Notes: generated by a model not told the origin, from the letters alone. Numbered from the stretch's first letter, positions 1 to 6,542 are shown. The stretch is 32,074 bases of DNA from Alphaproteobacteria bacterium HGW-Alphaproteobacteria-3 (GCA_002842875.1 PHEF01000057.1:1-32074), one strand, 5' to 3'. Program-made: numbers and translations.

Positions 1-10
1 GCTTCTCCAC
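1..10 (-). CDS. 5' end of a leftward gene cut by the window edge
   Basis: On the minus strand a GGAG Shine-Dalgarno (complement near 16-22) stands 7 nt before a GTG at 10-8, followed by GAG AAG, and the frame is open to the window edge. The frame is also open upstream to two consecutive ATG codons at 61-56, so translation could begin there, but those lack a good ribosome site. A leftward Pho box at 274-302 lies upstream, with no other leftward start between. Only a few codons are visible, so no product can be named. Confidence 0.35.
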
Positions 11-273
11 GGACGGTCTCCTTTGTTTGAGATCTCCAACGACCTCATTCTGGCACATCATGATGCCGTCGGGGGCCGTCCATCCCAACAATCCAGGGGA
101 GGTGAACACCCAGCCGACCATCGAGACACCTCGATCCGCACACGCAAATGCACAAAGACTCGCAAACGCTCTCTCAAACGCACATCGGAATGTGCGCCTG
201 AACGCCCTCGCCGCGCAGACGAACGATCAAATCGCACATGCGCATGCACATCGGCACGCACAATTCCCGCAGC

Positions 274-302
274 ATGACGTTTCGATGACAGTCGTATGAC
301 AG
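274..302 (-). promoter_or_regulatory. Pho box (PhoB site), leftward
   Basis: Read on the minus strand, there are three half-sites at exact 11-bp spacing: CTGTCAT (302-296), CTGTCAT (291-285) and ACGTCAT (280-274). The first two match the alphaproteobacterial Pho box CTGTCAT-N4-CTGTCAT perfectly. The orientation points to the gene leaving the window at the left edge, with a leader of roughly 250 nt. The carotenoid oxygenase next door ends at 332 and cannot be the target. PhoB control is inferred from the motif. Confidence 0.7.
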
Positions 303-331
303 TCGCCCCGCTTTGTCCCCGCCTCCGGGGA

Positions 332-1765
332 TTAATCGGCCCCGCGCCAGTTGCCGTGAAAACCGAAGGGAACGCGCGTTGGAAGCTCGGCGCGGGCGAC
401 CGGGCCGCGGGAAATATCTTCCGCATCGAGCACGACGAAGTCGCTGATGTTCCGGTCCGTGTCGTAGACGAGCGATACGAGATAGCCGTCGCCTTCGGCC
501 GCATCCGCCTTGCTCGGCACGAAGACCGGCTCATGCACATATTTGCCGCTGCCCGGTTCCCACGCCTTGCGCGTGCCTGTCTGAAGATCGATGTGAACGA
601 GCGTGTCGTAAGATGAACCCGGCCGTTCCTTCGGACGCATCATCGCCGCGTAATAGCCATGGCGATAGCCATGTCCGGCAAAGCGTTCGTCGAAGCGCGG
701 AAACTCGCCGCCGAGATCGGTGATCTGTTCTTCCGTATACGTATCGGAATTGCCGTCGAGATCGAACGTCCAGCGCACCAGCATTCCTTGTTCGTCCTTG
801 AGGTCGAGCGGCGCCTTGGTGCCGTCGGCGCTCGGAAAGAGCGGCACGCGGCTGTACTTCATCATGTCCGCGATGACGCGCGTCTTCCCGCCCTCATGGG
901 ACGTATAGGCATTCATCGGATGGTAGACGTAGCAGGGATCGCCCGTGAACCAGCGGATCGTATCGACGCTCGCATCGCGCGCCATGATGCCGATATGCGT
1001 GCCCGCATCGGGGTCCCATGCGATTGTCGGGCCGCCCTTCATGATGCGTTCCACGTCGATCGTCGCCGGAAAGATCGGAAAGATCACATGTTCGTCGGTC
1101 ACGATGAAGTCATGCACCATGCTCGCATAAGGCGTCGGGAACATGTCGGTCCGCGTGAGCTTCCCGTCGCGGTCCACCACCTGATAGGACATGACGGCGC
1201 TTCCCGGACCCGCCGCCATATAGCCGAAGAAGTGCATCTCGCCCGTGCGCGGATCGAATTTCGGATGCGCCGTCATCGGCCCTTCATACTTGTCTTCGAA
1301 GGTCCATGAGCCGCGCGTGGCAAGCGTGTCGCCGTCCATCGCGACCGGAGAGTTGCCTTCGTCGAGCGCGAGCAACTTGCCCGCATGCCAGACGATGTTC
1401 GTGTTCGCGACATTGCGCTTGATGGTCTCGGCGCCTGCGGCGCCCGCTTCGCCGAAGCCTGTCGGCACGAGCCGTTCGCCCGCCTTGCGCTGCGCCTCGT
1501 ATTGCTCGGTGCGCACCCAGCGGTTGCGATAGCTCGCCTTGCCGTCTTCCACATGGATCGCATGCACCATGCCCTCGCCGAGGAACCAGTGATGCTTGTC
1601 GCCGAACGGCGGAAACATCGGGTTCGGTCCATTGCGGTAAAGCGTGCCCGCGAGGTTGCGCGGCAATTCGCCCTCCGTAACCACAAGCTCCGGCGCGTCG
1701 CATTCCGCCATCACCGGTGCGAAATTCGCCTGCAAAAACGGATTGTTCGGAAAGGGCTTCGACAT
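332..1765 (-). CDS. Carotenoid oxygenase family protein (RPE65/lignostilbene dioxygenase type)
   Basis: This 477-residue protein belongs to the non-haem iron carotenoid/stilbene cleavage oxygenases, which split a conjugated double bond with O2. The four iron-binding histidines of the seven-bladed propeller are visible: His167 (AHPKFDP), His218 (SMVHDF), His282 (YHPMNAY) and His470 (FHGNW) near the C-terminus. The start at 1765 is fixed by an AGGAGG-type ribosome site 6-8 nt upstream; the open frame extends further but crosses the promoter. No signal peptide is seen, so it is probably cytoplasmic. The substrate cannot be told from sequence: carotenoids, apocarotenoids and lignin-derived stilbenes are all possible. 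It is divergent from a TetR regulator and shares a palindromic operator with it, so control by that repressor is likely. Confidence 0.92.
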   Translation of the reverse strand: MSKPFPNNPFLQANFAPVMAECDAPELVVTEGELPRNLAGTLYRNGPNPMFPPFGDKHHWFLGEGMVHAIHVEDGKASYRNRWVRTEQYEAQRKAGERLVPTGFGEAGAAGAETIKRNVANTNIVWHAGKLLALDEGNSPVAMDGDTLATRGSWTFEDKYEGPMTAHPKFDPRTGEMHFFGYMAAGPGSAVMSYQVVDRDGKLTRTDMFPTPYASMVHDFIVTDEHVIFPIFPATIDVERIMKGGPTIAWDPDAGTHIGIMARDASVDTIRWFTGDPCYVYHPMNAYTSHEGGKTRVIADMMKYSRVPLFPSADGTKAPLDLKDEQGMLVRWTFDLDGNSDTYTEEQITDLGGEFPRFDERFAGHGYRHGYYAAMMRPKERPGSSYDTLVHIDLQTGTRKAWEPGSGKYVHEPVFVPSKADAAEGDGYLVSLVYDTDRNISDFVVLDAEDISRGPVARAELPTRVPFGFHGNWRGAD

Positions 1766-1799
1766 CTCGGGTCCTCCTGGGCGGCCTGTTCGCAGCATG

Positions 1800-1827
1800 T
1801 TTATAACAGTGTTATATTTGCTATAAT
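1800..1827 (+). promoter_or_regulatory. Sigma-70-type promoter of tetR
   Basis: A perfect TATAAT -10 lies at 1822-1827, with a TTTATA -35-like hexamer at 1800-1805 and a 16-bp spacer. The operator palindrome at 1802-1816 overlaps the -35 and spacer, a classical autorepression layout. The predicted start is near 1834, about 38 nt before the ATG. Confidence 0.6.
1802..1816. promoter_or_regulatory. TetR-type operator palindrome
   Basis: TATAACA-G-TGTTATA is a perfect 7+1+7 inverted repeat in the space between the divergent carotenoid oxygenase (starts at 1765) and tetR (starts at 1872). It falls in the spacer of the predicted rightward tetR promoter, so a bound repressor would block its own gene and probably the oxygenase. 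Binding by the adjacent regulator is inferred from position. Confidence 0.7.
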
Positions 1828-1871
1828 AAAAGCGGCTGGACTTGTCGTCAAGCCTGTTCGATAGAGAGCGC

Positions 1872-2555
1872 ATGAGTATGGGTACGGAAATGAGTGCCGC
1901 CGACGCGCGGCGCAGCGCCCAGCGCGAGGCGCTTCTGGACGCGGCGAGCGAAATGCTTGTCCATGGCGGCCCGGACGCCATTTCCCTGCGCAAGCTCGCA
2001 GCCCGCGTCGGCACCTCCACAATGGCCGTCTACACGGCTTTCGGCGGCAAGGAAGGCCTGATAACCGCCCTCTTCGAGGAAGCCTATAATCGTCTGGCCG
2101 CAGCCGAGGAGGCAGCGCCAAAAAGCAGGGAGCCATTGCGCCACCTGCACGATCTCTCGCGTGCCTATCGCGGCTTCGCGTTGAAAAACCCCTCCTACTA
2201 CGCGCTGATGATCAGCTCGACGCTTCCCGTGCCGGCTGCGCTTCGCCATGGTGAGGCGGCGGAGGGCAGCCCGGCCGCGCGCAACGTCACGGGGCACCGC
2301 TCCTACCGGATCATGTTCGATGCAGTGACGGCATGCGTCGAGGAAGGAAGCCTTCCCGCCAGTCTCGGCGCAGACGTTCTCGCCGATGCCCTGTGGGCAG
2401 CAGTCCATGGCCTGTGCAGCCTGGAACTCGCGGGCTTTCACGCAAGCGCGGAAGCCGCGGAGAAACGCTTCGACGTGACGACGGCGGCAATCCTCCGCGG
2501 ATTGTTGACGCCCGAGGGGCGGAAAAAGCTCGACCGCCTCAATCGGGATGGGTGA
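1872..2555 (+). CDS. TetR/AcrR family transcriptional regulator
   Basis: This 227-residue repressor-type regulator has an N-terminal TetR helix-turn-helix at about residues 18-65 (ISLRKLAARVGTSTMAVYTAF, recognition helix near 48-57). A helical ligand-binding C-terminal half follows and resembles the WHG-type TetR_C domain. The ATG at 1872 follows a weak AGAGAG; ATGs at 1878 and 1890 are alternatives, and a TTG at 1842 lies too close to the -10 to be used. It is divergent from the carotenoid oxygenase and probably controls it and itself through the palindrome at 1802-1816. Its 3' end overlaps the convergent DUF4389 gene by 17 bp. The ligand is unknown; a substrate or product of the oxygenase is a reasonable guess. 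Confidence 0.9.
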   Translation: MSMGTEMSAADARRSAQREALLDAASEMLVHGGPDAISLRKLAARVGTSTMAVYTAFGGKEGLITALFEEAYNRLAAAEEAAPKSREPLRHLHDLSRAYRGFALKNPSYYALMISSTLPVPAALRHGEAAEGSPAARNVTGHRSYRIMFDAVTACVEEGSLPASLGADVLADALWAAVHGLCSLELAGFHASAEAAEKRFDVTTAAILRGLLTPEGRKKLDRLNRDG

Positions 2556-2874
2556 CGGACGGAAAACGTCCGAGCGGGAACGGCTTTTCCTCGCGCGCAA
2601 AGATCACGAAGGCAAGGCACTCCCACACATACTGGATGAGATTGCGGCTGAAGCCGCGCAGTTCCTCGTTCTTCTTGCCGGTGATGAGAACCACGACGAA
2701 TTGCAGCGCACCCAGAAAGATCGCGATCGAGAAGGCGATGTTGCCGAGAAACCAGAACGCGATCATGTAGAGAAGGCGAAACCACATCTCCTTGCGCTCC
2801 GAGGGAGCTTCGCCGTCATAAGCCGTATGCGCACTTTCGGGCTGTCCGTCCGAATGCGCGGATGTGTCGCTCAT
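2539..2874 (-). CDS. DUF4389 domain small membrane protein
   Basis: This 111-residue protein has a polar N-terminal segment of about 30 residues, two closely spaced hydrophobic helices (about 32-65), and the conserved pattern RGFSRNLIQYVWECLAF that marks DUF4389. It should sit in the inner membrane. The family is widespread in proteobacteria and has no established function. The ATG at 2874 has a strong AGGAGG ribosome site. The gene is preceded by the terminator of the rhomboid gene (2889-2920) and so is probably transcribed on its own or by read-through. It overlaps tetR tail to tail by 17 bp. Confidence 0.85.
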   Translation of the reverse strand: MSDTSAHSDGQPESAHTAYDGEAPSERKEMWFRLLYMIAFWFLGNIAFSIAIFLGALQFVVVLITGKKNEELRGFSRNLIQYVWECLAFVIFAREEKPFPLGRFPSVTHPD

Positions 2875-2888
2875 GGGATCTCCTCCTG

Positions 2889-2920
2889 AAAAAGGCCATG
2901 GGGGGGTAAAGGGCCTTTTT
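2889..2920 (-). terminator. Rho-independent terminator of the rhomboid operon
   Basis: AAAAAGGCC (2889-2897) and GGCCTTTTT (2912-2920) form a perfect 9-bp stem around a G-rich loop. On the minus strand it reads A-run, stem, T-run, 27 nt after the rhomboid stop. It ends immediately before the ribosome site of the DUF4389 gene. Confidence 0.75.
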
Positions 2921-2946
2921 TCTATGTGGTTCGCCCGCAGCCGGAT

Positions 2947-3780
2947 TCAATGACCCCTGTCGTCCTGTCCCTGGTCACCCAGCCACTCGCCATAGCCGAT
3001 ATTGCCCGGCCCCCCGGAAGGCGACAGGCGCAGCGGGTCGAAGAAACCGAATAACAACAGCCCGAACAGGAAGCCGCCGAGATGCGCTTCCCACGCGACC
3101 TGTGCGGTCACGCCGAAAACGCCGCTGAGCGGCGTCGCCCCGAACAGCACGTTGAGCCCGATCCACACCCCCGCGAAAATCAGCGTTCGCCGGTCTTTAA
3201 GTGCCACGAGAATACCGGCGCGCCGCGCCGCGCCGCCGCCCGGATAGCCATTGGCACGCCCACCGAGCGCGCCGAGCGGTCCACCCGCAAGGAACACGAA
3301 CCGCGTCGCACCGCCCATCAATCCCGAAATCGCCGCCGAGGCGCCGACGACCGGAACCTCCGAGCCCGAATAGAGAAAGACATGCAGGGCGGCCCCGGCA
3401 ATGCCGCAAAGAAAATAGAAGAGGAAAAAACGCGCCGTGCCGAGCCGCCGCGCCACCGGCGATCCGAAAGCGAGCAGCCAGACACTGTTGACGATGAGAT
3501 GCTCCCAACCGCCATGCAGGAATGTGTAGGTGACCGGCGTCCAGAACTGCGCGCCCACGCCGCCCGGAAAATCGGGCTGAAGCACGGCGATTTCCGGAAG
3601 ATAGCGCGCCGGGATCAGCGAAAAGAAAAGAATGACCCGCTCCTGCATCTCCCAGGACAGCGAGACGGCGAGAAGATGCACGCCGGCGATGAGCGCAAGC
3701 AGCACAAGCACAGGGCCCGGCACGTTGAAGGCCGGCGGTTCCCGCCGCGGCGGCAGGCCGGTCGAATAGGGATCAGCCAT
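2947..3780 (-). CDS. Rhomboid family intramembrane serine protease
   Basis: This 277-residue polytopic membrane protein has the rhomboid core: the H-x-x-x-N element HLIVN (His94-Asn98) in the second helix, the nucleophile motif G-A-S-A (Ser148), and the catalytic histidine in AHLGG (His233). Together they form the Ser-His dyad that cleaves single-pass substrates within the inner membrane. The conserved HGGWEHL loop is also present. The ATG at 3780 overlaps the stop of the upstream isomerase by 8 bp, so the two genes are probably translationally coupled. The C-terminal 35 residues are Gly/Pro/Asp-rich and cytoplasmic. Substrates are unknown. Confidence 0.92.
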   Translation of the reverse strand: MADPYSTGLPPRREPPAFNVPGPVLVLLALIAGVHLLAVSLSWEMQERVILFFSLIPARYLPEIAVLQPDFPGGVGAQFWTPVTYTFLHGGWEHLIVNSVWLLAFGSPVARRLGTARFFLFYFLCGIAGAALHVFLYSGSEVPVVGASAAISGLMGGATRFVFLAGGPLGALGGRANGYPGGGAARRAGILVALKDRRTLIFAGVWIGLNVLFGATPLSGVFGVTAQVAWEAHLGGFLFGLLLFGFFDPLRLSPSGGPGNIGYGEWLGDQGQDDRGH

Positions 3781-4375
3781 GAAGGAGTGCCGCCTCCACC
3801 AGCGGGAGCCGGTCATTGCCGAAATACATGTCGGTCTCGTTCACATACATGGTGGGCGACCCGAAGCCGCCCCGCGCGATGAGTTCTTCCGTATTGGCCC
3901 GGAGCCGCCCCTTCACATCGTCGCTCTTGATGCGCTCGCCGACCTCGTTCCAGTCCAGCCCGGCAGCCGCGCAGACTTCCTCGAGCACCTCCGGCTGGCT
4001 GATATCCTTGAGATCGCCCCAGTAGCTACGGAAGGTCGCCCAGGCAAAAGCCGGAAGTTTGCCCTCGTCCTGCGCCACGATCGCCGCCCGCATCGCATCG
4101 ACCGAGCGCACCGGAAACACCGGCGGCCTCCCGATCTCGATGCCGCAATAACGCGCCCAGTCCTGCAGATCCTTGACGTAGTAGCGGCCCTTGACCGGGT
4201 GCGGGTTCGCCCGCGCCTCGTAGACGCTTTCGTTAACGGCGTTGAACACGCCGCCGACGAGGACCGGCCTCCACACCATCTCCGCCTTTGTCCGTTCGAC
4301 CAGAGCCTCGATCCGGCTGAAGGCGAGATAGGTCCACGGGCTGGAGCAATCGAAGAAGAATTCGAGCTTTGCCAA
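3773..4375 (-). CDS. 2-hydroxychromene-2-carboxylate isomerase family protein (DsbA/GST-kappa fold)
   Basis: This 200-residue thioredoxin-like protein matches the HCCA isomerase / GST kappa family. An N-terminal strand KLEFFFDCSSPWTYLA carries the Ser-Pro active-site turn (Ser11-Ser12-Pro13). A helical insert follows, and the C-terminal GGFGSPTMYVNETDMYFGNDRL corresponds to the cis-proline strand and final helix. Known members isomerise naphthalene-catabolic intermediates with glutathione, but many genomic copies have no proven substrate. I place the start at a TTG (4375-4373), where family similarity begins and the length becomes typical; a weak GGACGG precedes it. No ATG fits in frame. It is first gene of an operon with the rhomboid protease. 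Confidence 0.85.
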   Translation of the reverse strand: MAKLEFFFDCSSPWTYLAFSRIEALVERTKAEMVWRPVLVGGVFNAVNESVYEARANPHPVKGRYYVKDLQDWARYCGIEIGRPPVFPVRSVDAMRAAIVAQDEGKLPAFAWATFRSYWGDLKDISQPEVLEEVCAAAGLDWNEVGERIKSDDVKGRLRANTEELIARGGFGSPTMYVNETDMYFGNDRLPLVEAALLHG

Positions 4376-4498
4376 TTTGTCCGTCCATTTTCGGGAATGC
4401 CAACGGGAAGTTGACGTGCCGAAACGGGAAAGCCCGTGCCAGAGCCGCCGCAGGCGATCCCGCTCAACCGGAAAGCTTAACGGATGGAGCGGGAGAAA

Positions 4499-4526
4499 CC
4501 GCTGAAAGCGGCAGATTTCCGCGGTT
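4499..4526. repeat. Inverted repeats upstream of the sigma-54 element
   Basis: CCGC-tgaaa-GCGG (4499-4511) lies inside a larger inverted pair AACCGC (4497-4502) / GCGGTT (4521-4526), about 20-45 bp upstream of the -24 element at 4546. Enhancer-binding proteins use dyad sites, though usually further upstream, so this may instead be an operator. The role is inference. Confidence 0.35.
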
Positions 4527-4544
4527 CTTAACGAAAGGTAACTG

Positions 4545-4562
4545 CTGGCACACCGGTTGCAA
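4545..4562 (+). promoter_or_regulatory. Sigma-54 (RpoN) promoter of the csgG-like gene
   Basis: CTGGCAC-ACCGG-TTGCAA matches the -24/-12 consensus TGGCAC-N5-TTGCW without error, with the invariant GG (4547-4548) and GC (4559-4560) exactly 10 bp apart. Predicted transcription starts near 4572, leaving about 87 nt of leader before the GTG at 4660. Such promoters need an enhancer-binding ATPase, which is not encoded in this window. Confidence 0.7.
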
Positions 4563-4659
4563 TCCTGCTGGCAACAGAGCGGTCGGCGGCGCGCCGGCAA
4601 GATCGAAAAACAATGATCGCCAGCGCCAGCCATCGACCGGTGACCATCAGGAGGCCAAA

Positions 4660-5724
4660 GTGTTTTCAACTGTTGTGACGAATGCGGCGAAGAAGGGAAT
4701 GCCCAAGCGGACGCTGGGCGCCCTCGCCATGGCATTCGCGCTCACGGGTTGCGTCAGCGCCAATGCGGGTTCCGACGGCCGCTACGCCACGCCGATCGGC
4801 AATGCCCCCGTCATCAACAACGAGACGCCTTATTCCACCGCATTGCGCTGCCTTGCGAACCACGTGCCCGCCAGCACCACGGCAACGCGCATCGCGGTCG
4901 GCAACATCCGCGACTACACCGGCAAGTCGGAAGCCGACGGCACCGGCCTGAAGGTCACGCAAGGCGCCTCGCTGATGGCGATGTCCGCGCTCGGCAAGGC
5001 CGGCGTGCCGCTCGTCGAGCGCTACGACACCTCGATTACCGAACTCGAACTCAAATACACCAACAACAAGCTGATCGGCGACGGCGGCACCGAGGATGAC
5101 TACCGCAAGATCTATGCGGGCGAAATTCGCGGTTCCGACTACTACCTTGTCGGCGGCATCACCGAACTCAACTTCAACATCCAGTCCGGCGGCCTCAATG
5201 CGGGCTTTGCGGAAGGTGGCGACATGGGCGCGGCAGCAAACGCTTCCGCTTCCGCCTATGTCATGAATATCGGCCTCGACCTGCGCCTCGTGAACAGCCG
5301 CACGCTCGAAGTCGTCGACTATGTGTCCTACCAGAAGCAGATCGTCGGCCGCGAGATCAAGGCGGGCGTGTTCGACTTCTTCGGCGGCAATCTCTTCTCG
5401 CTTGGCATCGGTTCGAGCGCGCAGGAGCCGATCCAGCTCGCAGTCCGCGCCGTTGTCGAGCGCGCGGTGCTGAAGCTGCTGGTGCCGCTCTACGGCGTGA
5501 ACCCGGCCGACTGCGCCCGCTTCCCCGGCAACAAGGATCCGATGGGTCAGATCGACTACCGTCAGGCCAATCCCGGCGCAACGGCGAAGCCGGAAAACGG
5601 TCACCGGATGGCCCAGGTATCCGCGCCCACCCGCAACGAAACCAGCCCGTCCGGCAACGAACCCTACGCCTACTACGCCGAGCCGGACTTCGATGCCGGC
5701 AGCCTCCGCGGCGGCACCTACTGA
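4660..5724 (+). CDS. CsgG/HfaB-like outer-membrane lipoprotein
   Basis: This 354-residue lipoprotein has a signal sequence ending in lipobox ALTGC (Cys31). It resembles the CsgG family, the secretion pore of curli, and its holdfast relative HfaB. Recognisable features are the start of the core (IAVGNIRDYTGK), the ELKYTNNK strand, repeated GGITELNFNIQSGG strand pairs that suggest the membrane hairpins, the late DLRLVNSRTLEVVDYVSYQKQIVGREI segment, and a helix near VERAVLKLL. About 60 C-terminal residues are polar and low in complexity. The GTG start has a CAGGAGG site 5 nt upstream; an ATG at 4699 would also keep the lipobox. The gene stands alone behind a sigma-54-type promoter. No CsgE/F or curlin gene is adjacent; a candidate cargo is the Asn-repeat protein at 7459-8442. 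Confidence 0.85.
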   Translation: MFSTVVTNAAKKGMPKRTLGALAMAFALTGCVSANAGSDGRYATPIGNAPVINNETPYSTALRCLANHVPASTTATRIAVGNIRDYTGKSEADGTGLKVTQGASLMAMSALGKAGVPLVERYDTSITELELKYTNNKLIGDGGTEDDYRKIYAGEIRGSDYYLVGGITELNFNIQSGGLNAGFAEGGDMGAAANASASAYVMNIGLDLRLVNSRTLEVVDYVSYQKQIVGREIKAGVFDFFGGNLFSLGIGSSAQEPIQLAVRAVVERAVLKLLVPLYGVNPADCARFPGNKDPMGQIDYRQANPGATAKPENGHRMAQVSAPTRNETSPSGNEPYAYYAEPDFDAGSLRGGTY

Positions 5725-5744
5725 TCCCACCTTCAAACCGAATT

Positions 5745-5787
5745 ACCGGCGATGTCTGAAATCCAGATGAAAGAAGACATCGCCGGT
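5745..5787 (+). repeat. 13-bp inverted repeat after the csgG-like gene
   Basis: ACCGGCGATGTCT (5745-5757) and AGACATCGCCGGT (5775-5787) form a perfect 13-bp stem with a 17-nt loop, 20 nt after the stop. No T-run follows, so it is more likely a 3'-end stabilising structure or part of a structured tail than a terminator. The real terminator follows at 5910-5939. Confidence 0.6.
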
Positions 5788-5846
5788 TCCCACCCTCAAT
5801 GCGTCCAGCTGGTCGGCCTCCGGCCGGAGCTTGAGAGCACAGGCGG

Positions 5847-5940
5847 GGCTTGCCCGCCGATCCCGGAACAGGAGTTCTGAGTTTCCATTTCCGTTCCGGA
5901 AGACCACTTGGGAGGGCCTCGCGCCCTCCCTCTTTTTTTC
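5847..5940 (+). other. Remaining non-coding tail of the csgG-like transcript
   Basis: The whole interval 5725-6138 holds no supportable gene. In this part there is a short hairpin GGCGGG-gcttg-CCCGCC near 5851-5867, then the strong terminator at 5910-5939. The tail from the csgG-like stop to the terminator is about 215 nt, unusually long for this compact genome, so a 3'-UTR-derived small RNA is possible. No known RNA family is recognised. Confidence 0.3.
5910..5939 (+). terminator. Rho-independent terminator of the csgG-like gene
   Basis: GGGAGGGC-CTCGC-GCCCTCCC forms a perfect 8-bp GC-rich stem, followed by TCTTTTTTT. It is a strong rightward terminator 186 nt after the csgG-like stop. Confidence 0.9.
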
Positions 5941-5963
5941 GGCTTATCCCGCAAAAGCGGCGA

Positions 5964-5992
5964 CTGTCATCGAAATGTCATCGATACGTCAC
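5964..5992 (+). promoter_or_regulatory. Orphan Pho box (PhoB site), rightward
   Basis: Three half-sites at exact 11-bp spacing are present: CTGTCAT (5964), ATGTCAT (5975) and ACGTCAC (5986). The arrangement matches the box at the left end of the window. It lies just after the csgG-like terminator and points right, into a stretch with no supportable gene until 6647. The leftward Gdx gene fills 6139-6456 on the other strand, so transcription from here would be antisense to it. The target is unknown. Confidence 0.6.
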
Positions 5993-6112
5993 ATCCGACA
6001 GGCCTGTCCCCCGGAAGAATAGCGATGGCGGAATTAGGGTGCCCGTTTCCCGACCCGATTCCCCGACTTGAAACCCGAATGTCGCGAGCCGGCTGCAGAT
6101 ATCCCCACCCGC

Positions 6113-6136
6113 GTTCGGTCCGGAAATGGAACGAAC
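6113..6136 (-). repeat. Imperfect inverted repeat next to the Gdx stop
   Basis: GTTCGGTCC (6113-6121) pairs with GGAACGAAC (6128-6136) with one mismatch, 3 nt beyond the stop of the leftward Gdx gene. It lacks a T-run, so it may be a weak terminator or a 3'-end stabiliser. Confidence 0.35.
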
Positions 6137-6138
6137 AA

Positions 6139-6456
6139 TTATCCTTCCGCGAACTTGAGCATCACGACGCCCGTCACGATGAGGGCAATGGCGGAAAGAC
6201 GGAGGGGAGACGCGCTCTCACCAAGCACGATGATGCCGAGAACGGCCGCACCGACAACGCCAATGCCGGTCCAGACGGCATAGGCGGTTCCCAGCGGCAG
6301 CGTCCGCATCGCCTGGACGAGAAACCAGACGGCGGCGAGAAGCGCCGCGACGTTGAACGCCGCCATGAGCGGCTTCGTGAAGCCGTCGCTCGCCTTGAGC
6401 GTGTATGCCCAGACGATTTCAGCCGCGCTGGCGAAGAGAAGATGGAGCCAGGCCAT
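6139..6456 (-). CDS. gdx: Gdx/SugE-type small multidrug resistance exporter (guanidinium exporter)
   Basis: This 105-residue protein has four hydrophobic helices of the SMR family, which act as dual-topology dimers in the inner membrane. The proton/substrate glutamate is Glu13 (AAEIVWAY). The Gdx/SugE-type tryptophans Trp16 and Trp62 and the GTAYAVWTGIG loop (Tyr59) separate it from EmrE-type polyaromatic cation pumps. Positions 10 and 42, Gly and Ser in the E. coli protein as I remember it, are Ser and Ala here. The ATG at 6456 has an AGGAGAGG ribosome site. The leader carries a two-hairpin guanidine-II riboswitch (6477-6535), which strongly supports guanidinium/H+ antiport rather than general drug efflux. 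Confidence 0.93.
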   Translation of the reverse strand: MAWLHLLFASAAEIVWAYTLKASDGFTKPLMAAFNVAALLAAVWFLVQAMRTLPLGTAYAVWTGIGVVGAAVLGIIVLGESASPLRLSAIALIVTGVVMLKFAEG

Positions 6457-6476
6457 GTGCCTCTCCTGACGAAGAA

Positions 6477-6535
6477 GCGAGGCCGTCCTCGCGGATGAGA
6501 TGAAGGATGGAACCTTCGGCGGGGCCGTCCCCGCC
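6477..6535 (-). ncRNA. Guanidine-II (mini-ykkC) riboswitch
   Basis: On the minus strand, two GC-rich hairpins each close the diagnostic ACGG tetraloop: P1 GGCGGGG-ACGG-CCCCGCC (6535-6518) and P2 GCGAGG-ACGG-CCTCGC (6492-6477), joined by a 25-nt linker. This is the exact architecture of the guanidine-II class, in which two ACGR loops dimerise around guanidinium. P2 ends 12 nt before the AGGAGAGG ribosome site of gdx. The 3' arm of P2 (GCCTC) can also pair with GAGGC within that site. Ligand-stabilised P2 would therefore free the ribosome site and switch translation on; this mechanism is inference. Confidence 0.93.
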
Positions 6536-6542
6536 AGATGCA

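Noticed and set aside
27..299. Plus-strand frame of 90 codons at the left edge
   Set aside because: It has no ribosome site and a His/Ala/Asn composition from GCACA-like words, and it overlaps the Pho box and leader of the leftward gene.
6025..6498. Protein-coding target for the orphan Pho box
   Set aside because: The frame from ATG 6025 runs antisense to gdx, has no family similarity and has an Arg/Asp-rich antisense composition.
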